Assembly (NCBI RefSeq): GCF_003339865.1
Contig: NZ_QPKV01000004.1
Coordinates: 62,001-126,000, forward strand
Source of the DNA: Pedobacter chinensis
GTDB taxonomy: Bacteria > Bacteroidota > Bacteroidia > Sphingobacteriales > Sphingobacteriaceae
Length of the DNA: 64,000 nt
Direction: 5' to 3'
A program made the position numbers and the translations under genes. This document shows, in pieces, positions 27,037-36,064 of this stretch; the first letter of the stretch is position 1; each line of letters starts with the position of its first letter. The notes below the pieces were generated by a model that worked only from the letters and a program-made list of their open reading frames with translations, was not told where the DNA came from and did not search any database.

Positions 27037-27587
27037 TAGAAAGCTTACAGCCATATTATTATTATTTCCTTGCAGTACATATCGTATTTGTGATTAGTTG
27101 GATGGCAGGTTTATTCTATATTTTAAGTCTTTTTATTTACCATACTGAGGCAAACGATAAGCCTGAGCCAGAAAGAAGCATTCTCCAAAAACAATTTATT
27201 AAAATGGAGGCTACACTATGGAAAATCATTGCCACGCCTGCCATGATCATTTCTGTTCTGGCAGGTGCATCGATGCTTACTTTACATCCAATGCTTTTGC
27301 AAATGGACTGGATGCTGGTTAAGCTTGGTTTTGTGATTGGATTACTGGTTTATCATTTCATATGCCAGAATATTGTTAAGCAACTAAGAAACAATCAATT
27401 TAAGTTGAGCAGTTTTCAGTTGAGGCTGTGGCGGGAACTGGCCACCATTTTTATGATAGCCATAGTTTTTGTGGTCATTCTTAAAAGTGCCATTAACTGG
27501 ATTTATGGTTTGATCGGTATCATGAGCATTGCAATGGCAATTATGATTGCCGTTAAGCTATATAAGAATTATCGGTTGAGAAAATAA
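27033..27587 (+). CDS. hemJ: HemJ-like protoporphyrinogen IX oxidase
   Basis: 184 residues, four to five membrane segments. The HemJ/UPF0093 signature is clear: VHIVFVISWMAGLFYILSLF then IYHTEA (family HxxxVxxWxAGLFYLxRLFVYH), and late WMLVKLGFVIGLLVYHFICQ with the conserved Lys and His. It oxidises protoporphyrinogen IX in organisms without HemG/HemY. The position in the heme cluster supports the call. Translationally coupled to the kinase gene. Confidence 0.85.
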   Translation: MIESLQPYYYYFLAVHIVFVISWMAGLFYILSLFIYHTEANDKPEPERSILQKQFIKMEATLWKIIATPAMIISVLAGASMLTLHPMLLQMDWMLVKLGFVIGLLVYHFICQNIVKQLRNNQFKLSSFQLRLWRELATIFMIAIVFVVILKSAINWIYGLIGIMSIAMAIMIAVKLYKNYRLRK

Positions 27588-27725
27588 GGTTAAAGCTGAA
27601 AAACCATAGACTAAGGCAAAAGCTAAGAGCGTGTGTTGTATAAGATTGACTTTGTTTAAATATAGTCTTTGTTTTCTTTGCGTAAACTTCGCGTTCTTTG
27701 CGGTTAAATAAACCAAAAACTATCC

Positions 27726-27733
27726 TAAATTTG
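27726..27733 (+). promoter_or_regulatory. -7 box (TAAATTTG)
   Basis: TAnnTTTG match 20 nt before the ATG at 27753; the preceding CTTTGCG words are part of a repeat, so the -33 element is uncertain. Confidence 0.4.
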
Positions 27734-27752
27734 AGCGATAAAATCCAGGCTC

Positions 27753-28910
27753 ATGTTTAAAACAACAGGTTTGAAAAAGACCTTACTATTTATATTTTTT
27801 CTATTTATTTCTTACCTCGCGTCAGCACAATTTAACCAGTCTGCTTTTGAAAACAGAATTCGTCCCGATAGCAGTTTAACGAATGAAGTTCATTTCAATT
27901 TTTATAATTTCAATTACGTTCGTAATTACGAGTACACCAACGATTTCCATGATGGTTATACCTTGTATGGAACGCAGCTGCAACCGCAAATCGTTTATTA
28001 TGCTCATCCGAATTTAGCCATTACTGCCGGTGCATTTATCAGAAAGGATTTCGGCCGGAATGGAATTACTGATGCAAAACCCTTATTCAACTTAAAATAC
28101 CATAAAAGAAACTTAACCTTAATTTTTGGAAGTTTAGAAGGGAACATCCATCATAACTATATTGAACCGCTTTACAACTTTGAAAGGGTAATTACTACAC
28201 CCATTGAATACGGAACGCAGTTATTGGTGGAGCGTGAGAAATTTAAGCTAGATGCCTGGATTGCCTGGCAGAAAATGATTTATAAAGGCGAACGAGCCAA
28301 AGAAGAAATCACTGGAGGCTTATCAACTGAAACATTTTTACTGAAAACTAATGAATGGAAACTGAGTGTTCCCGCTCAGTTTTTAGCCTTCCATCAAGGC
28401 GGACAAATTGATATGTTGAAAGAAATTCCGATCAGTACGGTTTTTAATGGTGCTACAGGGTTGAAATTGCACAAAGAGATTAATGGCAATATTAAACAGG
28501 TTTATACAGATAATTACCTGGCGGTTTATAAGGATTTTTCTCCCGACAAAAGAAGAGCTTATGAAGGCGGTTTTGGTTTATGGTCAAATGCTGGTGTAGA
28601 GAGCAAATGGGGAAGCTTAGTTGCCTCTTACTGGAAAGGAAATAATTTCATTTCAATTAAAGGAATGCCTCTATATGAATCGGTTTCTGATAATTTATAT
28701 AGTCAGGGTTTAACGCAAAGCCATAGAAATATTGTTTCTCTGCGTTATGCTTACCAAAAAGAACTGATTCCACATCTATATCTTGATGTTCGTTTTGAAC
28801 CACATATTGATTTGGATCATACTGATAAGCAGCTTCAGTTTAATCATTCGTTTTTCCTCACTTATAAGCAGGATTTTAAATTGTTTAAGGTTAAGAAGCA
28901 ACAAGATTAA
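27753..28910 (+). CDS. exported protein, likely outer-membrane beta barrel
   Basis: 385 residues. Signal peptide with cleavage after LASA-25. The mature part is rich in alternating aromatic/hydrophobic strands (HFNFYNFNYVRNY, YTLYGTQLQPQIVYY, LTLIFGSLEGN) and ends in a strand with Phe (HSFFLTYKQDFKLF), consistent with a barrel. No family recognised. Confidence 0.65.
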   Translation: MFKTTGLKKTLLFIFFLFISYLASAQFNQSAFENRIRPDSSLTNEVHFNFYNFNYVRNYEYTNDFHDGYTLYGTQLQPQIVYYAHPNLAITAGAFIRKDFGRNGITDAKPLFNLKYHKRNLTLIFGSLEGNIHHNYIEPLYNFERVITTPIEYGTQLLVEREKFKLDAWIAWQKMIYKGERAKEEITGGLSTETFLLKTNEWKLSVPAQFLAFHQGGQIDMLKEIPISTVFNGATGLKLHKEINGNIKQVYTDNYLAVYKDFSPDKRRAYEGGFGLWSNAGVESKWGSLVASYWKGNNFISIKGMPLYESVSDNLYSQGLTQSHRNIVSLRYAYQKELIPHLYLDVRFEPHIDLDHTDKQLQFNHSFFLTYKQDFKLFKVKKQQD

Positions 28911-29010
28911 AGCAGTTTGATTTTTAGGAACTATTGTGTGGGTCTGTAACAAAATGTGGCTATGCCTACCATTAACGTATTTGTGCAATATAATTGTTAA
29001 TCATGATTTA

Positions 29011-29942
29011 ACTTAAGTTTTTAAAGAAAGAATATTCCGCAGATTTAAGAAGATTCCGCAGACTTTATTTTTATCTGCGTAATCAGCGGCATCTGCGGGA
29101 AATACCTGAATAATCTCAACATCATTTATGTTGATTCCTCTACCGGTTGGTGTCCCCCAAACGAAGACATTTAAAAAAGCGAGTAAACTCCTTCAATTTC
29201 GTTTGGTGGGACACCAACCGATAGGTAAAATATTTAGTTGCTAAATCATGTAAAACTGTCGTCATTGCTAGGCACGAAGCAATCTTAAAGCGTTTGTTAT
29301 ATAACCAGCGACAGTGTAGGATTTTTCATTGTTAGTTTATATTTCCAAAGGTATTCAAGTTTGCTTCGCAGGTGTTTCGTGCCTCGCACTGGCGCATTAA
29401 ACCTCAAGTTCACGTTAACTTAAGTTTTTAAAGAAAGAATATTCCGCAGATTTAAGAAGATTCCTCAGACTTTATTTTTATCTGCGTAATCAGCGGCATC
29501 TGCGGGAAATACCTGAATAATCTCAACATCATTTATGTTGATTCCTCTACCGGTTGGTGTCCCCCAAACGAAAACATTTAAAAAAGCGAGTAAACTCCTT
29601 CAATTTCGTTTGGTGGGACACCAACCGATAGGTAAAATATTTAGTTGCTAAATCATGTAAAACTGTCGTCATTGCTAGGCACGAAGCAATCTTAAAGCGT
29701 TTGTTATATAACCAGCGACAGTGTAGGATTTTTTATTGTTAGTTTATATTTCCAGAGGTATTCAAGTTTGCTTCGCAGGTGTTTCGTGCCTCGCACTGGC
29801 GCATTAAACCTCAAGTTCACGTTAACTTAAGTTTTAGAGAAAGAATATCCCGCAGATTTAAGAAGATTCCGCAGATTTTATTTTTATCTGCGTAATCAGC
29901 GGCATCTGCGGGCAATAGCTGAATAATCTCAACATCATTTAT
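29011..29942. repeat. 407-bp tandem direct repeat (2.3 copies)
   Basis: Units begin ACTTAAG at 29011, 29418 and 29825, exactly 407 bp apart; the third is cut at about 118 bp. Copies differ by only a few bases. Each full unit contains ATCTGCGTAATCAGCGGCAT, a 24-bp-arm inverted repeat (ACCGGTTGGTGTCCCCCAAA ... TTTGGTGGGACACCAACCGA), a type A arm and a matching TTTCGTGCCTCGCA arm. The 28911-30219 gap holds this array, one half repeat at about 29955-30005 and AT-rich DNA; no gene is seen in it. Confidence 0.92.
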
Positions 29943-30219
29943 TGATTTTTATGACCACGAAGTAGCTGCGAAGCAAAATAAATTATCCCTCAGCATGACA
30001 GGAGTTTAAAGATTGCAGCGAATAGCAGGATTAACACCTCAAAAAAGTTTCAGACATTGCTTTCCAAATCAAAAAACTATATCTTTCTTTAAATTTTTAT
30101 ATGAATTTATCTTATTGATAATCAGTTATTAATAATAAATTTTAACTTTTATTTAACTTTTTTCTTATCCTCATGCAACCAATGTTTGTAATCTGCCATC
30201 TTCTATATACAAACACACA

Positions 30220-30789
30220 ATGAAATTGACCCGAAGCTATACAATAGATGATTTGATGGAAGGCTGCAAAGCTGGCGACCGGAAGATGCAGGAAATGCTT
30301 TACAAGCAAACCGCATCGAAAATGCTCGCCGTTTGTATGCGATATGCCAAAGATAGAATGGAAGCTGAAGATGTATTGCAAATGGGCTACATCAAGGTTT
30401 TCCAAAAGATTAAAGATTACAGAGGCGATGGCTCTTTTGAGGGCTGGATCAGGAGAGTGATGGTAAATACCGCAATTGAAAGTTACCGTAAAAATTTACG
30501 CAGCTTAAATGTGGTAGAAATTGACGAGGCTTACGAGCAACCATCAACAGGATTTGATTTTAGCCGATTGGGCATGCAGGATTTAATGAGTGTGATACAA
30601 AAATTAGCAGATGGCTACCGGATGGTTTTTAATATGTACGTAATTGAGGGTTATTCGCACAAGGAAATTGGAGAAACACTTGGTATTTCGGAAGGAGCAA
30701 GCAAATCTCAATTATCAAGAGCGAGGGCAATTTTAAAAGAAGAAATTATAAAAATGGAGGGCTTTGGTTATGCAACCTATACGGGATAA
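30220..30789 (+). CDS. ECF RNA polymerase sigma factor
   Basis: 189 residues. Region 2 (MLAVCMRYAKDRMEAEDVLQ, VFQKIKDYRGDGSFEGWIRR) and region 4 (LADGYRMVFNMYVIEGYSHK, ISEGASKSQLSRARAILKEE) are both present. The next gene overlaps by 20 nt (from its preferred start) and encodes a single-pass membrane protein, the usual place of an anti-sigma factor. Confidence 0.92.
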   Translation: MKLTRSYTIDDLMEGCKAGDRKMQEMLYKQTASKMLAVCMRYAKDRMEAEDVLQMGYIKVFQKIKDYRGDGSFEGWIRRVMVNTAIESYRKNLRSLNVVEIDEAYEQPSTGFDFSRLGMQDLMSVIQKLADGYRMVFNMYVIEGYSHKEIGETLGISEGASKSQLSRARAILKEEIIKMEGFGYATYTG

Positions 30790-31507
30790 AGATTTTGATC
30801 AATTATTTAAAAATACTTTTGAAGATGCCGAAATAACGCCATCAAGAGATTTATGGAGTAGCATAGAAAGCGAAATTGAGCCAAAGAAAAAAAGGATTAT
30901 ACCGATTTACTGGTTGGCTGCAGCTGCAGTTTTGCTAATCGCTACCGTTGGTATTTTAATTTATCAACAGCAGAATATTACTGATTCTGGCAGGCGTTTG
31001 GCAAATAAAGCAATCGATAAGGTTAATCCAGCTGAGCAGCCAGATTCGGCGGCAATCTCTGCTCCACAACCAGTAGAAAAGGCAATGCCAATTTTACCAG
31101 CTGCCACGAAACCTGTTAATGCTTTAGTTAAAAATAAGGTTAAAGAAGATGTTAAACCTCTAGAAAATCATAAAATAGTTACTGCCCCTGAAATGCAAAA
31201 ACAGGAAACAATCATTGCGATGGTAGAAGAGCCAAAACAAGACATTAAATCGAAAATTGAGGCGGCAATTTTACAGCCAAAGCAGGAAACGGTAATTGCA
31301 ATGGTTGAAACTTCAAAAGCAGAAGTGGAAAATGATACTGACCAAAATAAAGGAATTCGCAATGTTGGCGATGTGGTAAACTTAATCGTTAACAAAGTGG
31401 ATAAGAGAAAAGATAAATTTATCCAGTTCCGTACGGATGATGATGACTCTTCAATTTCATCTATTAACATAGGCCCATTTAAATTTGGGAAAAGAAACAA
31501 AAAATAA
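30770..31507 (+). CDS. single-pass membrane protein, candidate anti-sigma factor
   Basis: 245 residues from ATG 30770 (MQPIRDKDFDQLFKNTFEDA). A cytoplasmic N-terminal part of about 50 residues with DLWSSIESEIEP, one membrane segment (IYWLAAAAVLLIATVGILIY), then a low-complexity Lys/Glu/Pro-rich outer part with a repeated motif (MQKQETIIAMVEEPKQDIKS / LQPKQETVIAMVETSKAEVE). No ZAS motif (HxxxCxxC), so the anti-sigma role rests on the layout and overlap with the sigma gene. Confidence 0.7.
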   Translation: MQPIRDKDFDQLFKNTFEDAEITPSRDLWSSIESEIEPKKKRIIPIYWLAAAAVLLIATVGILIYQQQNITDSGRRLANKAIDKVNPAEQPDSAAISAPQPVEKAMPILPAATKPVNALVKNKVKEDVKPLENHKIVTAPEMQKQETIIAMVEEPKQDIKSKIEAAILQPKQETVIAMVETSKAEVENDTDQNKGIRNVGDVVNLIVNKVDKRKDKFIQFRTDDDDSSISSINIGPFKFGKRNKK

Positions 31508-31601
31508 ACCAGATTAATGGTTATTGGATTGCAGATTGAATAGACAATTTGCTCCTAATGAACAAATGACTAATGAACACTTTTTAACAAACACACACGA
31601 T

Positions 31602-32411
31602 ATGAAACGTCTAATTTTTACAACACTTTTGGTAAGCGGACTTGCCGGTGTTATGGCTCCAGGTGCTTTTGCACAACAAGATACAGTAGTTAAGGATACG
31701 GTTATCAAAAAGAAAAGCAAATACACACTCACAATAGGTGGTGGTAGCCTGATTACCAAAAACGACTCTACTCAAAATGCAAAAAAAGGTCGTTTCGTAG
31801 GTGGGATCACTTTTACCAGAGTTGATTTAGGTTTCACAAGATTAATCGATAACGGTAGCTTTAACTTATCTCCAACTAATGATTTTTTAGATTATAAAGG
31901 AGGTAAAACCAGTACATTTTCATTTGATGTTTTACAGTTCGGCTACCGCTTCAATTCAAATTTTAAAGTTTATGTAGCTGGAGGTTTCGACTGGACATTA
32001 ATAAGGTTGCGAAAAGATGTTACGATCCAAAAAAACTTACCAACTTTAACTGCCCTTCCGGAGAATATTGAATTCTCGAAAAATCGTTTCTCAAGTAGTT
32101 ATGTACACATTCCTTTGAACTTCGAATTGCGTACGAAAGAAAATGATAGGGGCAAAAGATTCTACTTTATTTTAGGTCCTGAGGTTAGTTTTCTGCTAGG
32201 TGGAAAGGTTAAACAAATTAGCGACGAATTTGGCAAACAAAAACAATATGATAATTACCATTTTCAATCAGTTCGCTACGGAGGTTCATTCAGGTTTGGA
32301 TATGGAGGATTAGGTTTGTTTACTAAATATTATTTCAATGATATGTTTGCTACTCCTGCACAAGCTGGCTTAAAGAATATGAGTTTTGGAGTAACCTTCG
32401 GTTTAAATTAA
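31602..32411 (+). CDS. outer-membrane beta-barrel protein (PorT-like)
   Basis: 269 residues from ATG 31602, with a signal peptide cut after GAFA-24; the longer frame to 31524 precedes the signal peptide and is rejected. The mature protein has alternating strands (GRFVGGITFTRVDLGFTRLI, FDVLQFGYRFNSNFKVYVAG, RFGYGGLGLFTKYYFNDMFA) and ends MSFGVTFGLN, an outer-membrane-type terminus. Probably a target or partner of the sigma/membrane-protein pair upstream. Confidence 0.75.
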   Translation: MKRLIFTTLLVSGLAGVMAPGAFAQQDTVVKDTVIKKKSKYTLTIGGGSLITKNDSTQNAKKGRFVGGITFTRVDLGFTRLIDNGSFNLSPTNDFLDYKGGKTSTFSFDVLQFGYRFNSNFKVYVAGGFDWTLIRLRKDVTIQKNLPTLTALPENIEFSKNRFSSSYVHIPLNFELRTKENDRGKRFYFILGPEVSFLLGGKVKQISDEFGKQKQYDNYHFQSVRYGGSFRFGYGGLGLFTKYYFNDMFATPAQAGLKNMSFGVTFGLN

Positions 32412-32436
32412 AATACATTAACACATCAATAGAATC

Positions 32437-32475
32437 AATTCCTGTTTCGGTTAGGCGGAGCAGGAATTTTATTTT
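32437..32475 (+). terminator. intrinsic terminator after the beta-barrel gene
   Basis: AATTCCTG and CAGGAATT arms with a 16-nt loop, followed by TTATTTTAT. Confidence 0.5.
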
Positions 32476-32596
32476 ATATCTATTAATACTCCTTTTGGTT
32501 ATAATTTTAACACGTGTAAATTATCTTACGAAACACACATGTGAAACATTTTACTTTAAGCTTTCGTCTTTCTGCTTTTAACTTTATCTTTAACTC

Positions 32597-33589
32597 GTGA
32601 GCGATATTATTATTAGCGTAAAAAATTTAACGAAGCAATATCAGGCTGAGCAAGCTGGGGGCATCAAAAATATCAGTTTCGATATTAAAAGAGGGGATGT
32701 TGTGGCCATTATTGGAGAGAGTGGAAGCGGTAAATCTACTTTACTTAAATCTATTTATGGTTTGTTGAAAACTGATGAAGGCGAGGTCTTTTTTGAAGAA
32801 CAAAGAGTTAAAGGTCCTGATGAACAATTAATCCCCGGCCACAAGCAGATGAAAATGGTTACCCAGGATTTTTCACTGAACATTTATGCTAAGGTTTACG
32901 ATAACATAGCCTCGCAACTCTCCAATACCGATTTAAAAACCAAGGCCGAAAAGACTTTAGCGATCATGAAACATTTGAGGATTCTTCCGCTACAGCATAA
33001 AAAGATCATTGAATTAAGTGGTGGAGAACAGCAACGGGTAGCTATTGCGAAAGCAATGGTTTCTGATACTAAAGTTTTACTGTTAGATGAACCATTCAGT
33101 CAGGTTGATGCCTTACTTAAGAACCAATTAAGAGCCGATATCAAGCGTGTAGCAGCAGAGGTTGGCGTTACCGTAATTTTAGTCTCCCATGATCCGGCAG
33201 ATGGTTTGTTTTTAGCCGATCAATTATTGATTTTGAGAAATGGAGAACTTTTGCAAACAGGTAAACCCACTGAAATTTATCAACGCCCCAAACATATTTA
33301 TACTGCCCAAATTTTAGGTAATGCGGTGGTTTTATCACGTGGCGATGCAGAAAAACTGGGTTTAAAAACTTTTGCTGCAAATGTTGTATTTTATCCGGAA
33401 TGGGCCGAAATTAGTAGCAATTGGAGCAGTAGAAGATTTGAGGTTAGAGATGTTTACTATAAGGGGTTTTACGATGAGCTGCTTTTGGAGAGAAATGGCG
33501 TTAGTGTTCGGGCAATACAACTAAACCGCGGAGAGCATAAAAAAAACGACCACGTTCAAGTGAACATTAGTCGTTTTTTAGAGTTTTAG
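32597..33589 (+). CDS. ABC transporter ATPase with TOBE-like C-terminus
   Basis: 330 residues, GTG start at 32597. Walker A GESGSGKSTL (about 39-48), Q-loop VTQDFSL, signature LSGGEQQRVAIAKA, Walker B VLLLDEPFSQVD, switch His VSHD. The domain after about 235 (GKPTEIYQRPKHIYTAQILG then TOBE-like strands) resembles PotA/FbpC/CysA-type import ATPases. No permease is nearby, so the substrate is unknown. Its last 15 codons (KNDHVQVNISRFLEF) are encoded by the terminator-like hairpin at 33541-33588. Confidence 0.85.
   Translation: MSDIIISVKNLTKQYQAEQAGGIKNISFDIKRGDVVAIIGESGSGKSTLLKSIYGLLKTDEGEVFFEEQRVKGPDEQLIPGHKQMKMVTQDFSLNIYAKVYDNIASQLSNTDLKTKAEKTLAIMKHLRILPLQHKKIIELSGGEQQRVAIAKAMVSDTKVLLLDEPFSQVDALLKNQLRADIKRVAAEVGVTVILVSHDPADGLFLADQLLILRNGELLQTGKPTEIYQRPKHIYTAQILGNAVVLSRGDAEKLGLKTFAANVVFYPEWAEISSNWSSRRFEVRDVYYKGFYDELLLERNGVSVRAIQLNRGEHKKNDHVQVNISRFLEF
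33541..33588. terminator. terminator hairpin / 48-bp direct repeat, copy 1
   Basis: AAAAAACGAC and GTCGTTTTTT form a 10-bp stem, with an inner GTTCA/TGAAC stem. This is a bidirectional intrinsic terminator that overlaps the 3' coding end of the ABC gene. An identical 48-bp copy is at 34896-34943. Confidence 0.85.
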
Positions 33590-33620
33590 TTGTGATGGTA
33601 TCATTGATCGTTTTACTATA

Positions 33621-33680
33621 AATTATAAGTATAATTATAATTTATTATAATATTTGATATAATTATAAGTATAATTACAA
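33621..33680. promoter_or_regulatory. two 20-bp direct repeats, 40 bp apart, before the DUF4143 gene
   Basis: AATTATAAGTATAATTATAA at 33621 and the same with one change at 33661, ending 1 nt before the ATG. The 40-bp spacing is close to four helical turns, so the pair could be an autoregulatory operator. Confidence 0.55.
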
Positions 33681-33681
33681 C

Positions 33682-34890
33682 ATGAACATACCTGCGAATA
33701 TTTTAAAACGGAATAAATACATTTTTAAAATACAGCCCTTTATACGTAAAAACTTGATTAAAGTGCTTACTGGGCAACGTAGGGTAGGTAAAAGTTATTT
33801 GGTTTTTCAGCTTATTAACTATATCCTTGAACAGGATAAAGATTCAAACATCATTTACATGAATAAAGAAGATTTACAGTTCGACTTTATTAAAAATGCA
33901 ACCGATCTGAATGATTACATTATTTCAAAAATAAAACCTAATGCTCTTAATTATATTTTTATTGATGAAATACAGGATATAGTCGATTTTGAAAAAGCAT
34001 TAAGATCGTTTTTACTCGATCAAAATAACGACATCTATATTACTGGTAGTAATGCAAAAATGCTATCTGGTGAATTGGCGACTTATTTAAGTGGAAGATA
34101 TGTTGAGTTTACCATTTACAGCTTGTCGTATTCAGAATTTTTGCAGTTTCATAAATTGGATAATAATGATAAAAATATGGATCACTATTTTAAATATGGT
34201 GGCTTGCCTTATCTTATCAACCTTGCTTTAAATGAACAGGCCTTTGAATACCTTAATAGCATTTATACCACTATTTTATTCAGGGATGTTGTTTCAAGAT
34301 ATAATTTAAGAAATAGTAATTTCTTAGAGAAACTTGTTCTTTTCCTGGCAGATAATATTGGAAGTCTGTTTTCTGCAAAAAAAATAAGTGATTTTCTTAA
34401 ATCTCAACAAACAAAAATAGCACCGAATCAAATACAAACCTATACCAAATATTTAGTAAACGCATACGTCATACATGAGGTAGATAGGTATGATATTATT
34501 GGGAAAAGAATTTTTGAAACAGGTAGTAAATTCTATTTTGAAAATACTGGTATCAGAAATGCCATTATTGGATATAAGCCACAGGATTTAGGAAAATTGC
34601 TTGAAAATGTAGTATATAATCATCTCTTATATTTAGGTTACAAAATAAAAGTTGGCACAATGAATACCAAAGAAATAGATTTTATTGCTGAGCGTAACAA
34701 TGAGTTTATTTATATACAGATAGCTTTAAAATTGGATGATGAAGCAACGATTAAACGCGAATTCGAAAACCTGCTTCAAATTGCAAATAATTATCCTAAA
34801 TATGTAATTACCAATACCCAATTTAATGGAAATACTTATCGGGGAATTCAGCATGTTTATATTCGTGATTTCTTGATGTGGGAACAATAA
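33682..34890 (+). CDS. DUF4143-type AAA ATPase
   Basis: 402 residues. Walker A GQRRVGKSY (about 33-41), Walker B YIFIDEIQDIVDF, sensor ITGSNAKML, and a C-terminal DUF4143 domain with the nuclease-like EIDFIAERNNEFIYIQIALK. Same family as the gene at 9749 but divergent in sequence. The gene, its upstream direct repeats and one copy of the 48-bp hairpin together form a 1355-bp unit bounded by direct repeats, suggesting insertion beside the ABC gene. Confidence 0.85.
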   Translation: MNIPANILKRNKYIFKIQPFIRKNLIKVLTGQRRVGKSYLVFQLINYILEQDKDSNIIYMNKEDLQFDFIKNATDLNDYIISKIKPNALNYIFIDEIQDIVDFEKALRSFLLDQNNDIYITGSNAKMLSGELATYLSGRYVEFTIYSLSYSEFLQFHKLDNNDKNMDHYFKYGGLPYLINLALNEQAFEYLNSIYTTILFRDVVSRYNLRNSNFLEKLVLFLADNIGSLFSAKKISDFLKSQQTKIAPNQIQTYTKYLVNAYVIHEVDRYDIIGKRIFETGSKFYFENTGIRNAIIGYKPQDLGKLLENVVYNHLLYLGYKIKVGTMNTKEIDFIAERNNEFIYIQIALKLDDEATIKREFENLLQIANNYPKYVITNTQFNGNTYRGIQHVYIRDFLMWEQ

Positions 34891-34895
34891 GATAT

Positions 34896-34943
34896 AAAAA
34901 ACGACCACGTTCAAGTGAACATTAGTCGTTTTTTAGAGTTTTA
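34896..34943. terminator. terminator hairpin / 48-bp direct repeat, copy 2
   Basis: Identical to 33541-33588. It now serves as terminator for the DUF4143 gene and, in the other direction, for the lipoprotein gene ending at 34950. Confidence 0.85.
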
Positions 34944-34949
34944 ATGTTT

Positions 34950-35354
34950 TTATCGATAAGATTCTATTAGTACAATCTTAACCCTTGTTCTGGTGGTTGG
35001 TCTATCAGGTATTGCATGCTGAAAATCTGAGCTTTGCAAATCTATATCTATTCTACCCTCACTAACTGCATAACTAAATGCTTGAGTATCATAAGTAAAA
35101 GGTAATTGTTCGTAAACGTTATTATCTCCTCTTGAGATGTAGACTAAAATGCCATCATTTTCGAAGGTTCTTATATCGATATTGTTATCAGGTAAAGCAG
35201 CTGAAAGTGTAAAACCATCGGTGCTTGCCTTCCAGTCAGAAGGATTGATGTATTTAATAATGGTTAAATTATTAGGAGTAATAATGGTTTCCTTTTTGCA
35301 AGATACCAAGCCTAGCGTGGCGATGCAAAGCATTAAAATAGTTAGCTTTTTCAT
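34950..35354 (-). CDS. lipoprotein of unknown function
   Basis: 134 residues. Clear lipobox LGLVSC with Cys19 followed by KKE. The remainder is beta-rich (DGILVYISRGDNN, RIDIDLQSSDF, TRVKIVLIES). No family recognised; terminates at the shared hairpin. Confidence 0.7.
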   Translation of the reverse strand: MKKLTILMLCIATLGLVSCKKETIITPNNLTIIKYINPSDWKASTDGFTLSAALPDNNIDIRTFENDGILVYISRGDNNVYEQLPFTYDTQAFSYAVSEGRIDIDLQSSDFQHAIPDRPTTRTRVKIVLIESYR

Positions 35355-35489
35355 GTTGATTAGTGTTTATTTGTGTGTATTAAATTCTAATACAAAACAA
35401 CTGCCAAAAATTCTGAAGAATACAATCTGGATTAATAATTGTTTAATCATTTCAGTACAACATTAAAAATTGAATTAAAATATCTTAAA

Positions 35490-36050
35490 ATGAGAATATT
35501 TTTTAGAGTATTACCTTGGTTAATTTTACTTATAGCTGCCTACTTTTTTATCTCCAAAAAGTTCAGCATCAATACCTCAGTTGAAAGTAAGCATCAGCTT
35601 TTGGTTGAGAAAATTGAAGCCATTGGCAAACTGGAGCTGGTTCGCTATCAAATTAGTGATGTATTGGAGCATAAAAACAAAACTGATTTCCTGCCCGAGG
35701 CCAGTGTTTTACTCATTGTAAAAGCTGAAGCCGTGGGTTGCATAGACCTCACAAAAATTACCCGTGATGATCTTGAGATTGATGCCGATACAGCTGTAGT
35801 AAATTTGCCACAGCCGGAAATTTGCTATGTAAAAATTGACCATAAAAGCTCAAGAGTTTACGATACCAAAATGGCTTTCTTCCGTGAAGCGAACCTGGTT
35901 GATGAGGCTTACAAAGCCGCAGAAAAACAGGTAAGTGCAGAAGTAAAAAAATCTGATATACTAGCTCAAACCAAAACCAATGCAGCAAATGTTCTGAAAC
36001 CAATTATCGAAGGATTGGGATATAAGAATGTACGGTTTACTTTTGAGTAG
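35490..36050 (+). CDS. DUF4230-like membrane-anchored protein
   Basis: 186 residues from ATG 35490 (MRIFFRVLPWLILLIAAYFF). An N-terminal membrane anchor, then VESKHQLLVEKIEAIGKLEL then VRYQISDVLEH and VLLIVKAEAVGCIDLTKITR, the pattern of DUF4230. Residues 130-170 are helical and charged. Function unknown. Confidence 0.72.
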   Translation: MRIFFRVLPWLILLIAAYFFISKKFSINTSVESKHQLLVEKIEAIGKLELVRYQISDVLEHKNKTDFLPEASVLLIVKAEAVGCIDLTKITRDDLEIDADTAVVNLPQPEICYVKIDHKSSRVYDTKMAFFREANLVDEAYKAAEKQVSAEVKKSDILAQTKTNAANVLKPIIEGLGYKNVRFTFE

Positions 36051-36064
36051 TCGACTTATGAAGT

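Noticed and set aside
28911..30219. Possible complete insertion sequence
   Set aside because: Repeats and hairpins are present, but no transposase-sized frame exists on either strand.
31524..31601. 26-codon extension of the beta-barrel protein
   Set aside because: It would bury the signal peptide, which begins at 31602.
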